DNA from: an uncultured Clostridia bacterium
Lineage (GTDB): Bacteria > Bacillota > Clostridia > UBA1381
Length of the DNA stretch: 64,000 nt
Reading direction: 5' to 3'
Assembly (NCBI GenBank): GCA_934476075.1
Contig: CAKSNH010000008.1
Span: 1-64,000 of the forward strand
Positions 9,199 through 18,219 of this stretch are shown in pieces. Within the stretch, counting starts at the first letter, position 1. Each line of letters starts with the position of its first letter. The notes beneath the pieces were generated by a model that had not been told where the DNA came from, did no database searches, and saw nothing but the letters and a program-made list of their open reading frames with translations. Position numbers and translations under genes: made by a program.

Positions 9199-12100
9199 TT
9201 ATTTTATTTCCACATTACGGGATTTGCTTTCACACAATGCCTGTGCTGTTTCCAAATTCCAGAAGAACGCCGATAACTTGGTTATTTCGTCATTGTCCCC
9301 AAAGCTCACGCCCATAGGAGTACCCGCCTTGAAATCAGCAGACAATGTCTTTATCCCTACCATTTCATCATCGCTGTTATATCCGGCAATAACCAATGTT
9401 GCACCGGCAATATCCTTGTTTGCGGTAACAACCGCTGTACTGCCGTCAAATCTAAGCCCGATATTTTCAGGAATTTTCTTTTCATATGCCCTTGTGCTGC
9501 CGTCCTGTGCCGTCAACGTCAAAACAATCTTGCCGTCAGATTCGGTCAACTCATACTTGCCCGACTCTGCCACGCCGTTTTGGTAAATAGCATAAATACC
9601 CGACTTCTTGCTGTCGTCACCGTCATTGTCATATGCGTAGAATGTATATTTGCTTACCAATTCATTATTCAAATATGTTTTTCTCTCGCCGTTATAATCC
9701 ACAATAAAGTATGTATTGTCTGTGCTCCATGTACCCTTTAAATCACTGATTTGTGCCATTGAACTTTCTGTACGTTCCGCACTGTAATCCATGTTTTCAA
9801 GGCAGAATAGCGAAATTGCATTTTCTCTGTCTTGTAAAGTTGAGTTTGTCAATATACCCGATGCTACCCAATAAGCATATTTACCGCTGTACAATTTGAT
9901 AAGTTCGTCTTTGTCACTTCCGTAACGGAATTCTATATGGTATGTTGAGTCCGGCGTATCTGCACAAAGTGCGAAATACTTAAACTCGCCCGCATTTTCA
10001 TCGGCTGTTTCAAAGATATAGAATTCAAAACCATCTTGGTCGCTTGACGGCAAGAATTCCACAAATTCATATTCATGTGAGAACAATTCCTCGCCGTCCG
10101 CACTTGTACCGCTGATTGTTGTGCCGTCAAATTTAATGTTTGCCACATTCTCCGCAAAACCGCAGAAGAACTTTGTATTTTCAGGGTGCTCTGTGTATTC
10201 CTCAACCGCAGCCTCACCGTAAATACTTCCGCCTACGCTTGACTTCATCACCTGTGCATACATATCCGCATTATCCTCGCCGACAATTACCGCACAATAA
10301 TCATGCCATAGCTTTTCATATTCTTCGTTGAACAATGCACCCTCAAACAACTGCTGATATGTTCCGCTAAGAGCATTGATAAGTTCCTCGGCTTCCTTTT
10401 CGGTTTCCGACGGTGATGTAAAGCCAACAACGCCCTTGTTCAGATACCACTCGTTCAGCTCGCTGCCGTTATAATAAATCTGCTGAACCAAATCATTTGC
10501 ACTTATGTGCTCTTTAATCACACCGTTTAGCCATGTTTCAGCCGATTGATTGTTTGTGTTCAAAAGCTGTGCAAAATCTTCCGATGCAAGCTCTGCCTTT
10601 GTCTTTCCGACTGAAACCTCCAACGCATCGTTGACCGCAACACCTGATGATACAGCTGTTTCATTCACTGTATCTCCGTTTGCCTGTTTTGCCTCACTGT
10701 TAAAGTAGCAGTTGTAGTCAACCGAAATACCGCCCATTCTGCCGTTCACACCGCCGACATCTGATGTAGGCTTTAACGATACAACATTACCTGTTGCATA
10801 GCAGTTAATTTGTATACCGCCTGCCTGACCTGTCAAACCGCCGATATGCACCTTGTTTGTATTTGTCGAATTGCCTGTAACATTGCCTGTTGCATAGCAG
10901 TTGATTACAGTTGCTCTGTTTGTAAGTGCAAACATACCGCCCGCATATACGTTTGACGCATCTGTCACCGCATTTATGTCAACATCGGCAGAACAATTTG
11001 TAACCGCTCCTCTAAGTACATTTGACGCAATACCGCCGGCTCTTGCAAAGCTGTTCTTTGTGGTTACGTTGATTTCACCTTCGGCACTGCAATTATCTAT
11101 GTAAATACCGTTTTGTCCCGAACCGACAATACCTCCTGTATATGTATCGTATACTGTCGAAATATTAACCGACATATTCTCAACATGGATATTGCTCAAA
11201 TGTACAGAACCGCTTTCCAATTCTGTTGTAGGTTCTTCGTTGCCTGTAAAGTCGCCGATTGTAACGCCGAACAATGCTCCCACATTTGTGTCTGCCGGAT
11301 TTTCCTTTGTTCCGACCGTCATGCCTGTTATTTTATAATTTCCGCCATCATAATTACCCTTAAACGGATATGCACTGTACTGCTTGCCCTGACCGTTTAT
11401 CTCCGCATATATCACACGTCCGATAGGTGTCCATTCTGATTTTGAAAGGTCGATGTCCGCTGTCTGTACAAAATATGTATTATCCCAGTCAACGTCGGCA
11501 TTCACCGAATATGACAAATATCTAAGCTGGTCTGCGTCTGCGATTTGGTATGGGTCTTGTTTTGTACCCGAACCGCCGGCAAACTTTGTCGTATCTGCCG
11601 CATCATAATGTGCCGCGTCGCCGTAAACCGCTTTTTCCTTGGCTTTTGCCAAAGCACTGTCATATGCTGTGCCTTCCGATTCGCCCTTTAATACTTCCGT
11701 GGCTGTAATCTCACCGTCTGCAACAGTGATTTTCACAACAGTTGTCTTATCGGTGTCACGTCCGTACCATGTACCGTCTTTTAATACTTCTTTCTTTTCC
11801 TCTACCTTTTCAGCGTCAGGCTGTACATATACAACTGTCGCATATGTATCGCCGAATGTAACCTTTTCATCACTGTATACCCAATTTTTAAGTGCATTTT
11901 CCGTCAGACCGTATGCTGTAACGTCAGCCGGAAATGCTGCGAACGATGTATTAAGTCCTGTCGCAATCTCTGCATAATTTGCTGAATTGTAGCTTGTCAT
12001 TTTGTCCACAAGTCCGCCGATATACGCATCACCCTCATCATTAACGCCCGGTGTAACCTTTGTTCCTATCGCCTCAACAGGGCTGATTTTCTGTCCGTTT

Positions 12101-14610
12101 ACCGTCATAACGGATTCTGAATTATACCAGCAGTTATAGCTTTTGCCGATACCTGTTACCCAGCCCGATACCATACCTGCGTATGTTGAATATTCGGCAG
12201 TTGTAACGTCACCCGATGCGTAACTGTTTGCAAGCAAGCCTGCCTGTACGCCGACAAGCGTACTTACCGATGCCATACCCTCGTCACCGTTGCTTCTTGA
12301 CGCACTGCCGTAAACATCACCCAACGCATAGCAGTTTGCGATAAGACCTCTGTTGTTCATACCGACAAGTCCGCCCGCCTCGGCTATTGCGTTGCCTGTC
12401 TTAACTACGCAGGATACGTCTGCTGACGATGAACTGTTGATTATCGCACCTTTGTACTGCATACCCGCAATACCGCCGGCAAACTGATTGCCTTTTTCGG
12501 CAGTATATGAAATTGTACCCGACACGCTGCACGAATCAATAACCGCACCGCCAAATGTACCGGCAGTTGTATTTCCGTGTACCACACCGGCGATACCGCC
12601 TACATATGCCGACGCACCGTAGCTTACATACACCGCAGCGTCTGTCAGATTTACATTCTTAACAACCGCATTCTTTTCAAGCACGCCGAACAAACCGCAG
12701 TAAATCTCGTCCGGAGTCAATTCCTTGGCAACCTCGCTTGTTCCCATTTTCATGCCCGAAATTTTATAGCCCTTACCGTCGAATGTACCGTTAAACGCAT
12801 AGTCGCTGCCGCCGATAGGAGTCCAGTCGGCGATTGATGAAATATCAACATTTCCGCCCAATGCGACAAATTTATCACTGTAATCTATCTTTGCGTTCAT
12901 TGAACCTGCAAAAGCTGTAAGCTGGTCAGCCGTTTTGATTATATACGGGTCTGTTTCCGTACCTGTCCCCGATTCAAAGATAGATGCGTCAACCTCGCCG
13001 TTTACCCAAACATCACCGTTAGGAAGTACTTTCCCGTCAGCAGCTGTCCATTCTCTGAGTTCTATTCCGTCAATAGCATACGCCGCCAAAATCTTGTTTA
13101 TATCTGAGATATTCTTGTTCAAGGTTTCCGCAAACGCACTCTCTGCCATTGCTAAGCGGCTCAAAGCCTCTGTCTGATAAACTTTATCATATGATGTAAG
13201 CTTTGTTGAATAACCTGTTGCCTGTAACGGAGTTACGGTGTTTGTGCTGTCAACCGTCAATTCCGAATTGTACACATTTTCGGTAAGCACAATATCGTCC
13301 GCATAATATCCGTAAGCACGAACCGCACCCGTTGCCGGATATAAATAACTTCCGTCAGACTGCTTTTCCATGCCCGATGACGTTATCTCGCCGTCAAGCG
13401 TTCCAATCCAAAGATTGTTTGCACAGCCGCCGTTGCCGATAGTCGCATTGCCCATTGCATATACATTGTACTGCTTTCCGGCAAACATACCCGCAATACC
13501 GCCGCTCATACCTCCGAAGTTTGTGCTCTTTGGCGATGATGCAAAGTTATCTCCGAACACTGCACAGTTTGCCACTAATGTATAATTGCCTGTTGTTCCG
13601 GCAATACCTCCGGCATACGCCGAGTTACTTCCGCCGTTTGACTCTGCATGAGCGTCAACATCTGAATAACTGTTTACAACTGCCGATGCAACCATCATTC
13701 TGCCTGCGATACCGCCTGCCCAAATCAATTTTGCCTCATCTGATACTGTCTTAACACTGCCCTCTGCCGAACAGCCGTCAATTTGTGCTCCAATCGGATA
13801 TGTCCCGTCGGCATTTTTTGTTGCGCCAACAGTATCACCCGTAATCACACCGGCTCTTGTCTGGTCTGCACCCTTAACGTTAATATCCGCACCCGTTACG
13901 GATACGTTTTTAACAACCGCTTTTTCGTTAAGTGTCGAGAACAATCCGACATTTGTTTCGGCTGTGTATTCACCGCTGATTTTCAAACCGCTGATTTTGT
14001 GTCCCTGTCCGTCGAAAGTACCGTTAAACAATGCTGTAAGATTATCCGCACTCTTTCCCTCCGCACCGATTGGGTTCCAGTTTTCAACGCCCGAAATATC
14101 AATATTTTCACCGAGAACAACATACTTTCCCTCATATGTTTCGCCGTCATCAACCGACTTTGCGAAAGCGGATAACTGTTCCGCTGTATTTATGGTATAC
14201 GGATTTTTCTCGCTTCCGTCACCCGATGCAAATATACCCGCATCAACCGCCTTTGCCAAAGCATTGTTTACCGCCTCTTTAATACCGTCACAGCTTTTTG
14301 TAGCACCCGAAACAGTATCCACATCAGTGGTTTGCTTTTCTACGATTGTGCTAAGCAATACTTTTGCTTTTTCCCAATAGCTTGCCGTTTCCTCATGCGA
14401 TACCTCGGTTATCCCCGTTACTTTTCCTCCCGAAACAGTTACGGAAAGTACAATATCACCAATTTTTCCCGTTCCTGTTCCTGTGTAAGTACCGTCTTTA
14501 TAAGTACCGTCAAATGCACTTACCGACGCAATCACTGAAAATGACATAGCCGCACTAAGTACAATACTTACCGCTTTTTTCATGAATTGTTTTACCTTAT
14601 TACTCTCCAT
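9199..14610 (-). CDS. secreted FMN-binding / GLUG-repeat / ZinT-like protein
   Basis: A signal peptide (residues 1-32, ending SVSA) precedes an FMN_bind domain at about 35-120. That domain carries SGATKS (101-106), the motif where ApbE-type transferases attach FMN through the last Ser/Thr. Three blocks of GLUG-type repeats (many GGIAG and NCYATG words) alternate with short beta segments. A second FMN_bind-like segment near 940-1000 lacks the SGAT motif. Around 1430-1640 the sequence resembles ZinT/YodA, a periplasmic zinc-binding fold (HIEFRYGSDKDE near its end). A lipocalin-like beta section (DLKGTWS) and a final beta domain close the protein. There is no LPxTG, SLH or lipobox, so its anchoring is unknown. 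Extracellular redox or metal handling is a reasonable inference, not shown. The ATG at 14610 has GGAGAG at good spacing. Two matching palindromes upstream suggest metal control. Confidence 0.75.
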   Translation of the reverse strand: MESNKVKQFMKKAVSIVLSAAMSFSVIASVSAFDGTYKDGTYTGTGTGKIGDIVLSVTVSGGKVTGITEVSHEETASYWEKAKVLLSTIVEKQTTDVDTVSGATKSCDGIKEAVNNALAKAVDAGIFASGDGSEKNPYTINTAEQLSAFAKSVDDGETYEGKYVVLGENIDISGVENWNPIGAEGKSADNLTALFNGTFDGQGHKISGLKISGEYTAETNVGLFSTLNEKAVVKNVSVTGADINVKGADQTRAGVITGDTVGATKNADGTYPIGAQIDGCSAEGSVKTVSDEAKLIWAGGIAGRMMVASAVVNSYSDVDAHAESNGGSNSAYAGGIAGTTGNYTLVANCAVFGDNFASSPKSTNFGGMSGGIAGMFAGKQYNVYAMGNATIGNGGCANNLWIGTLDGEITSSGMEKQSDGSYLYPATGAVRAYGYYADDIVLTENVYNSELTVDSTNTVTPLQATGYSTKLTSYDKVYQTEALSRLAMAESAFAETLNKNISDINKILAAYAIDGIELREWTAADGKVLPNGDVWVNGEVDASIFESGTGTETDPYIIKTADQLTAFAGSMNAKIDYSDKFVALGGNVDISSIADWTPIGGSDYAFNGTFDGKGYKISGMKMGTSEVAKELTPDEIYCGLFGVLEKNAVVKNVNLTDAAVYVSYGASAYVGGIAGVVHGNTTAGTFGGAVIDSCSVSGTISYTAEKGNQFAGGIAGMQYKGAIINSSSSADVSCVVKTGNAIAEAGGLVGMNNRGLIANCYALGDVYGSASRSNGDEGMASVSTLVGVQAGLLANSYASGDVTTAEYSTYAGMVSGWVTGIGKSYNCWYNSESVMTVNGQKISPVEAIGTKVTPGVNDEGDAYIGGLVDKMTSYNSANYAEIATGLNTSFAAFPADVTAYGLTENALKNWVYSDEKVTFGDTYATVVYVQPDAEKVEEKKEVLKDGTWYGRDTDKTTVVKITVADGEITATEVLKGESEGTAYDSALAKAKEKAVYGDAAHYDAADTTKFAGGSGTKQDPYQIADADQLRYLSYSVNADVDWDNTYFVQTADIDLSKSEWTPIGRVIYAEINGQGKQYSAYPFKGNYDGGNYKITGMTVGTKENPADTNVGALFGVTIGDFTGNEEPTTELESGSVHLSNIHVENMSVNISTVYDTYTGGIVGSGQNGIYIDNCSAEGEINVTTKNSFARAGGIASNVLRGAVTNCSADVDINAVTDASNVYAGGMFALTNRATVINCYATGNVTGNSTNTNKVHIGGLTGQAGGIQINCYATGNVVSLKPTSDVGGVNGRMGGISVDYNCYFNSEAKQANGDTVNETAVSSGVAVNDALEVSVGKTKAELASEDFAQLLNTNNQSAETWLNGVIKEHISANDLVQQIYYNGSELNEWYLNKGVVGFTSPSETEKEAEELINALSGTYQQLFEGALFNEEYEKLWHDYCAVIVGEDNADMYAQVMKSSVGGSIYGEAAVEEYTEHPENTKFFCGFAENVANIKFDGTTISGTSADGEELFSHEYEFVEFLPSSDQDGFEFYIFETADENAGEFKYFALCADTPDSTYHIEFRYGSDKDELIKLYSGKYAYWVASGILTNSTLQDRENAISLFCLENMDYSAERTESSMAQISDLKGTWSTDNTYFIVDYNGERKTYLNNELVSKYTFYAYDNDGDDSKKSGIYAIYQNGVAESGKYELTESDGKIVLTLTAQDGSTRAYEKKIPENIGLRFDGSTAVVTANKDIAGATLVIAGYNSDDEMVGIKTLSADFKAGTPMGVSFGDNDEITKLSAFFWNLETAQALCESKSRNVEIK

Positions 14611-14631
14611 GAAATCTCTCCTTTCATCATT

Positions 14632-14653
14632 TCAGTTAGTATACACTAACTGA
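14632..14653. promoter_or_regulatory. palindromic operator 1 (DtxR/MntR-like?)
   Basis: Nine-base arms (TCAGTTAGT and ACTAACTGA) flank ATAC. The core TTAG-N6-CTAA is shared with the second site 34 bp away. The form recalls DtxR/IdeR-type boxes, but the regulator is not in the window. Confidence 0.5.
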
Positions 14654-14667
14654 TGTTTTTAAAAAAT

Positions 14668-14685
14668 GGTTAGCCTACACTAACC
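14668..14685. promoter_or_regulatory. palindromic operator 2, same core
   Basis: GGTTAG-N6-CTAACC has the same half-sites and the same six-base spacing as the first palindrome; the right halves (TACACTAA) are identical. Both lie upstream of the FMN-binding/ZinT-like gene. A possible minus-strand promoter (TTGACA 14769-14764, TATATA 14746-14741) lies just behind them. Confidence 0.5.
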
Positions 14686-14826
14686 TATCTTCAAAAAAAT
14701 ATTTAATGCCACGATATAAGAACATCATAACATTAAATATTATATATCACCGTTATAAAAATTGTCAAGATAAAATTTACATAAATTATCCCATTTTTTT
14801 CTTTCAGATTTGGAACAATTCACAAT

Positions 14827-15729
14827 TTAAAATTTCGAGTTTAAATATCCCAATACCGATTTTGACGCTATCGCCCCGTCTGCAACCGCCGTTGTAATCT
14901 GTCGGCATGATTTGTTCCTTACATCGCCGACCGCAAAAATCCCGTCAATATTTGTCCGACATTCCTCGTCCGTCACAATACTGCCGTCTTTCGCCAATTC
15001 CAAACTGCCCTTTATAAATTCGGTATTCGGCACTTGTCCGATTGCTATAAACGCACCGTCCGCACTTATAGATTTTCCGCTTTTTAGCGTTACGCTTTCA
15101 AGCTTTTTATCTCCGTTAAAGGATTGTATCTCATCGCTCGGCACAAACTCGGTGTTGTCAAGCGAGAAAAATTTCTCCTGTAATACCTTTGCTCCACGAA
15201 GCTCATCTCGTCTGTGAATTAAGGTTACTTTTTTGCATACACCGGCAAGATAAATTGCGTCCTCCAATGCGGTGTCGCCGCCGCCGACCACAACAACGGC
15301 TCTGTCCTTAAAAAACGCACCGTCGCACACTGCACAATATGACACTCCACGTCCGCTAAGCTCCCTTTCGCCGACCGCACCCACCGCTTTGTGCTTTGCT
15401 CCGGCTGCAATAATCACCGCTTTGGTTTCGATTATATCGCCTTTTTTCAAAGTAACGGCTGTCGGAGTTACATCTGTAACTTCGCCCTTTATAAACTCCG
15501 CACCCAAATTCTCTGCGTGTTTTCTGAATTTATCCGCCAGTTCAAAACCGCTTATACTCTCGAACCCAAGATAGTTTTCCACCTTCTCGGTAAGCAGAAT
15601 TTGTCCGCCCGACATATATTCCTTTTCCACCACTGCGACCGAAAGCATCGCACGTCTTAAATACACCGCCGCCGAAAGTCCGGCAGGGCCTGAACCGATT
15701 ATCACCGCATCAAACTTCAATTTTTCCAC
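14827..15729 (-). CDS. trxB: thioredoxin-disulfide reductase
   Basis: This 300-residue FAD/NADPH enzyme reduces thioredoxin. The FAD-binding GSGPAGLSAAVYLRRA is at 12-27, the redox pair CAVC is in GVSYCAVCDGAFF (about 130-140), the NADPH loop GGGDTALEDA follows, and the closing FAD motif GIFAVGDVR is near 280. It is the last gene of the leftward sulfur run, six bases after the siroheme-synthesis gene. In this setting it would supply reduced thioredoxin to the thioredoxin-like protein and perhaps to APS reductase. Ferredoxin-dependent homologues exist, but the GGGDTA loop favours NADPH. Confidence 0.92.
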   Translation of the reverse strand: MEKLKFDAVIIGSGPAGLSAAVYLRRAMLSVAVVEKEYMSGGQILLTEKVENYLGFESISGFELADKFRKHAENLGAEFIKGEVTDVTPTAVTLKKGDIIETKAVIIAAGAKHKAVGAVGERELSGRGVSYCAVCDGAFFKDRAVVVVGGGDTALEDAIYLAGVCKKVTLIHRRDELRGAKVLQEKFFSLDNTEFVPSDEIQSFNGDKKLESVTLKSGKSISADGAFIAIGQVPNTEFIKGSLELAKDGSIVTDEECRTNIDGIFAVGDVRNKSCRQITTAVADGAIASKSVLGYLNSKF

Positions 15730-15735
15730 ACTCCC

Positions 15736-16281
15736 TTATTGCAGCAGCTTTTTGTAATACTGTGCGAGCAATTCTTTTCTCTGTGCATACGTCAAACCTT
15801 TTTCTTTGAGTTTTGCACGATATACGTTCAATTCTTCAATAATATCTTCAATATTGTCGGGCAGCGACCGTTCTATACCGTCACGGATTTCGCTCGCCGC
15901 CGTCGGACTTTTCCCCGATGTGGACACCGCCACAACCAAACTGTCTCCCGTATACACGGCGGGGAACATAAAATCCGATTTATCGGTATCGTCCACAATA
16001 TTGACCGCAATGCCCTTTTCCCGACAACTCCTAAACACCGTTTCATTCACTTTTGTATTATCCGCACCGATTACCATGTCAAACCCGTCTATATCGCTTT
16101 TGTCGAACGGCTTTGTCATATAGTGTATACTGTTGTCCGCATAATCAAATTTTTCGGCGGACACGGTAATATCCGAGCAGAATTTTTTTAATACTTTAAC
16201 TTTCTGAAACGCAGCCTTTCCGCCGCCGACTATCAGAACCTTTTTATCGGATATGTCAATCATCATCGGAAAATACGGCAT
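15736..16281 (-). CDS. precorrin-2 dehydrogenase / sirohydrochlorin ferrochelatase (CysG N-domain / Met8 type)
   Basis: The product (181 residues from the chosen ATG) carries the Rossmann motif VLIVGGGKAAFQKVK near residue 15 and the helical end usual for Met8/CysG-N proteins. It oxidises precorrin-2 with NAD and inserts iron to make siroheme. Siroheme is the cofactor of the sulfite reductase encoded in the same run, which explains its presence. GTSGKSP-like residues (VSTSGKSPTAASEIR) match the family. The ATG at 16281 has AAGGAG upstream; ten extra residues from a further start would lack one. A strong hairpin separates it from the JAMM protease gene, so it may be partly uncoupled from the genes above. 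Uroporphyrinogen methyltransferase is not in the window. Confidence 0.88.
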   Translation of the reverse strand: MPYFPMMIDISDKKVLIVGGGKAAFQKVKVLKKFCSDITVSAEKFDYADNSIHYMTKPFDKSDIDGFDMVIGADNTKVNETVFRSCREKGIAVNIVDDTDKSDFMFPAVYTGDSLVVAVSTSGKSPTAASEIRDGIERSLPDNIEDIIEELNVYRAKLKEKGLTYAQRKELLAQYYKKLLQ

Positions 16282-16341
16282 ATTAATTCTCCTTGTCAAA
16301 TATGATAACAATAATACAGTCTTTCCGACTGTGTAAAAATC

Positions 16342-16383
16342 GGCTTATACCCCGAAATATTTTTTGATAATGAGGTATAAGCC
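16342..16383 (-). terminator. hairpin between the JAMM gene and siroheme gene
   Basis: GGCTTATACC and GGTATAAGCC give a 10-bp stem followed on the minus strand by GATTTTT. It may be a partial terminator that lowers expression of the last two genes. A smaller stem (ACAGTC/GACTGT) lies at 16317-16333. Confidence 0.55.
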
Positions 16384-16463
16384 TTTTCCGCTCCTGTAAT
16401 GAGCAAATAATTTAGCGTTCAATTTTATTAGCGTTCAAAGTAACTCTGTATTAGTGCGGATAA

Positions 16464-16880
16464 CTATTTCACAATCTTAATTTCCTCTTTTGACACATTC
16501 TTGTCCTTGTCAATAATAAATGCGTTCAAAACAGGCTTATCGTTATCCATCAACGATAAAATCAAATATCTCAGTTTAGAGTCCATAGCAAGACGCTTGT
16601 CCTCCTCGCTCGGCCGTGACGGACTTTCGGGGTGCGAATGCCAGTTGCCGAGCATGGTATATCCGTTTGCACGCATATCCTTAACCGATGATAACTGTGC
16701 AACGGGGGACATTGTAAAATGTTCATTTGAATGGTCGGTATTTTCTATGTTATACACTTTCTTAACATACTTATCCTCACCGTCAATGACCGCTCCCAAC
16801 AATCCGCAAGCCTCCTCAGGCAGATTTTCTCTTGCATGGCTCAATATTAAATTATAATCGCTTTCATTTATATAAATCAT
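16464..16880 (-). CDS. hcyD: JAMM/M67 metallopeptidase (HcyD/Mec-like)
   Basis: A compact 138-residue zinc protease of the Mov34/MPN+ fold. The JAMM set is complete: Glu in PEEACGLLG (about 22-23), His81 and His83 in NWHSHPESP, then Ser91 and Asp94 (SEED). Small M67 enzymes of this sort cut at the C-terminus of ThiS/MoaD-like proteins: Mec+ frees cysteine from CysO-cysteine, and HcyD of Wolinella removes a terminal alanine from HcyS and later frees homocysteine. Here the carrier gene two positions upstream encodes a tail that needs such trimming, and metY is in the same operon, so the HcyD role is preferred. The gene lies nine bases after the E1-like gene. Confidence 0.85.
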   Translation of the reverse strand: MIYINESDYNLILSHARENLPEEACGLLGAVIDGEDKYVKKVYNIENTDHSNEHFTMSPVAQLSSVKDMRANGYTMLGNWHSHPESPSRPSEEDKRLAMDSKLRYLILSLMDNDKPVLNAFIIDKDKNVSKEEIKIVK

Positions 16881-16889
16881 ATTAACACC

Positions 16890-17693
16890 TTACTTATCAG
16901 TACATTCTGTCAATTCATAATCAATAAGTTCCGTAATAGTCGGTTCGTCACCGCATACCGCACAGGTCTTGTGATTGTCCGGAAGCTTGATTGTTCTAAA
17001 CTCCATCTTCAACGCATCGTATGTCAGCAATTTGCCTGTCAAAAGTTCGCCCTTGCCGATAATATACTTAATAGCCTCCATAGCCTGCAAAGAACCGATA
17101 ACACCGCCCATTGCACCTACAACTCCGGCTTGCTTACAGGTAGGAACAGCGTCCTTCGGCGGCGGATTTTTGAATACGCAGCGATAGCATGGGCCCTGAC
17201 CCGGCACATACGTCATAAGCTGACCCTTGAAACGGATTATTCCGGCATGAGAGAACGGCTTTTTCGCCATTACGCAGGCGTCGTTTATCAGGAATTTAGC
17301 CGGAAAATTATCCGTACCGTCAATTACAAAATCATAGTCCTTAATCAAGTCCATGATATTGCTTGAATCCACGAATTTTCTGTATGTATTAACCTTTACG
17401 TCCGGATTTATTGCCTCCATCGACTCTTTCGCCGATTTTACCTTTGCTTTGCCGATGTCGCTTGTTGAGTGGATAACCTGTCTTTGCAGATTTGACAAAT
17501 CAACCTCGTCCGCATCTACGATACCGATTGTGCCGACACCTGCCGCAGCAAGGTAAAGTGCCGCCGGTGCACCCAAACCGCCCGCTCCGATGATAAGCAC
17601 CTTGGAGTCAAGCAATTTCTGCTGACCTTTTACGCCGATTTCCTTTAAAATAATATGGCGTGAATAACGCTCTAATTGTTCGTTTGAAAACAT
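16890..17693 (-). CDS. hcyF: ThiF/MoeB/HesA-family adenylyltransferase (HcyF-like)
   Basis: This 267-residue E1-like enzyme should use ATP to adenylate the C-terminal glycine of the sulfur carrier encoded just upstream. The nucleotide loop GAGGLGAPAAL is at about 36-46; the LSNLQRQ arginine pair and the DNF aspartate motif follow. A zinc site is made by CYRC and CAVC. No rhodanese domain is present (MoeB-type eukaryotic homologues carry one), which fits direct use of sulfide from the co-encoded sulfite reductase. It overlaps the carrier stop by one base. MoeB or ThiF roles are possible by sequence, but no molybdopterin or thiamine-synthesis genes lie nearby. Confidence 0.85.
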   Translation of the reverse strand: MFSNEQLERYSRHIILKEIGVKGQQKLLDSKVLIIGAGGLGAPAALYLAAAGVGTIGIVDADEVDLSNLQRQVIHSTSDIGKAKVKSAKESMEAINPDVKVNTYRKFVDSSNIMDLIKDYDFVIDGTDNFPAKFLINDACVMAKKPFSHAGIIRFKGQLMTYVPGQGPCYRCVFKNPPPKDAVPTCKQAGVVGAMGGVIGSLQAMEAIKYIIGKGELLTGKLLTYDALKMEFRTIKLPDNHKTCAVCGDEPTITELIDYELTECTDK

Positions 17694-17908
17694 TACGCTC
17701 TGCCTCCCCCCATGAAAAATAGGAACTCTACCGCATCATTTTCCTTCAAAACCGTTGTCGGGAAATTTTCCTTGTCGATGAACTCATCATTGATTGTAAC
17801 CGTTACATATTCCGCATTTTCAACCTGTTCTGCGTCGATAAGCTCCGCAACTGTAATTCCCTCTCTGTACTCTTTCTTTTCTCCTGCTATTGTGATTATC
17901 ATTTTCAT
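17693..17908 (-). CDS. hcyS: ThiS/MoaD-like sulfur carrier with C-terminal Arg-Ala extension (HcyS-like)
   Basis: A 71-residue beta-grasp protein. Typical carriers end in Gly-Gly, which is adenylated and turned into a thiocarboxylate. Here the chain ends FMGGGRA, so two residues (Arg70, Ala71) mask the glycines and must be removed first. The Wolinella HcyS protein likewise has a terminal alanine removed by HcyD. The neighbouring JAMM protease and E1 enzyme complete the set, and MetY in the same operon would attack the thiocarboxylate with O-acetylhomoserine. Start and stop each overlap their neighbours by one base (TAATG type), meaning tight coupling. A ThiS role in thiamine synthesis is the main alternative, but its tail and context argue against it. 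Confidence 0.82.
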   Translation of the reverse strand: MKMIITIAGEKKEYREGITVAELIDAEQVENAEYVTVTINDEFIDKENFPTTVLKENDAVEFLFFMGGGRA

Positions 17909-18219
17909 TAACCTCCGATTTTATCCAATATATCTTCTTTTGATACCATACCTCTTGTACGGTCGATTTCTTCTCCGTCAACAAAATACAAAATTGTAGG
18001 CGATGCCATAACTCCGTATTCGCCGGCAAGGTCTGCCTCTGCCGACACATTCACCTTGCACACCTTTATTTTATCTTCGTATTCGTCCTCAATCTCGCCG
18101 AGTATCGGGCTTAGTGCCTTGCACGGAATACATGAGTCCGAATAAAATTCCAATATAACGGGAATTTCGCTTTCGATAACCTCTTTTTGAATGTTATCCT
18201 TGTTAATTCTCACTGACAT
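17908..18219 (-). CDS. thioredoxin-like protein with CIPC active site
   Basis: This is a 103-residue single-domain thioredoxin fold. The redox pair is Cys30 and Cys33 in SDSCIPCK, not the standard WCGPC, and the cis-proline region ASPTILYF is present. The aromatic residue before the first Cys is replaced by Ser. Its place between the TusA-like and carrier genes, with one-base overlaps on both sides, ties it to the sulfur pathway. It may reduce APS reductase or sulfur intermediates, with TrxB as its own reductant. The altered active site means it may not be a general thioredoxin. Confidence 0.85.
   Translation of the reverse strand: MSVRINKDNIQKEVIESEIPVILEFYSDSCIPCKALSPILGEIEDEYEDKIKVCKVNVSAEADLAGEYGVMASPTILYFVDGEEIDRTRGMVSKEDILDKIGG

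Noticed and set aside
16890..17908. Thiamine or molybdopterin biosynthesis (ThiF-ThiS or MoeB-MoaD)
   Set aside because: No other thi or moa genes are nearby; the JAMM protease, metY, sulfite reductase and masked carrier tail fit homocysteine synthesis better.
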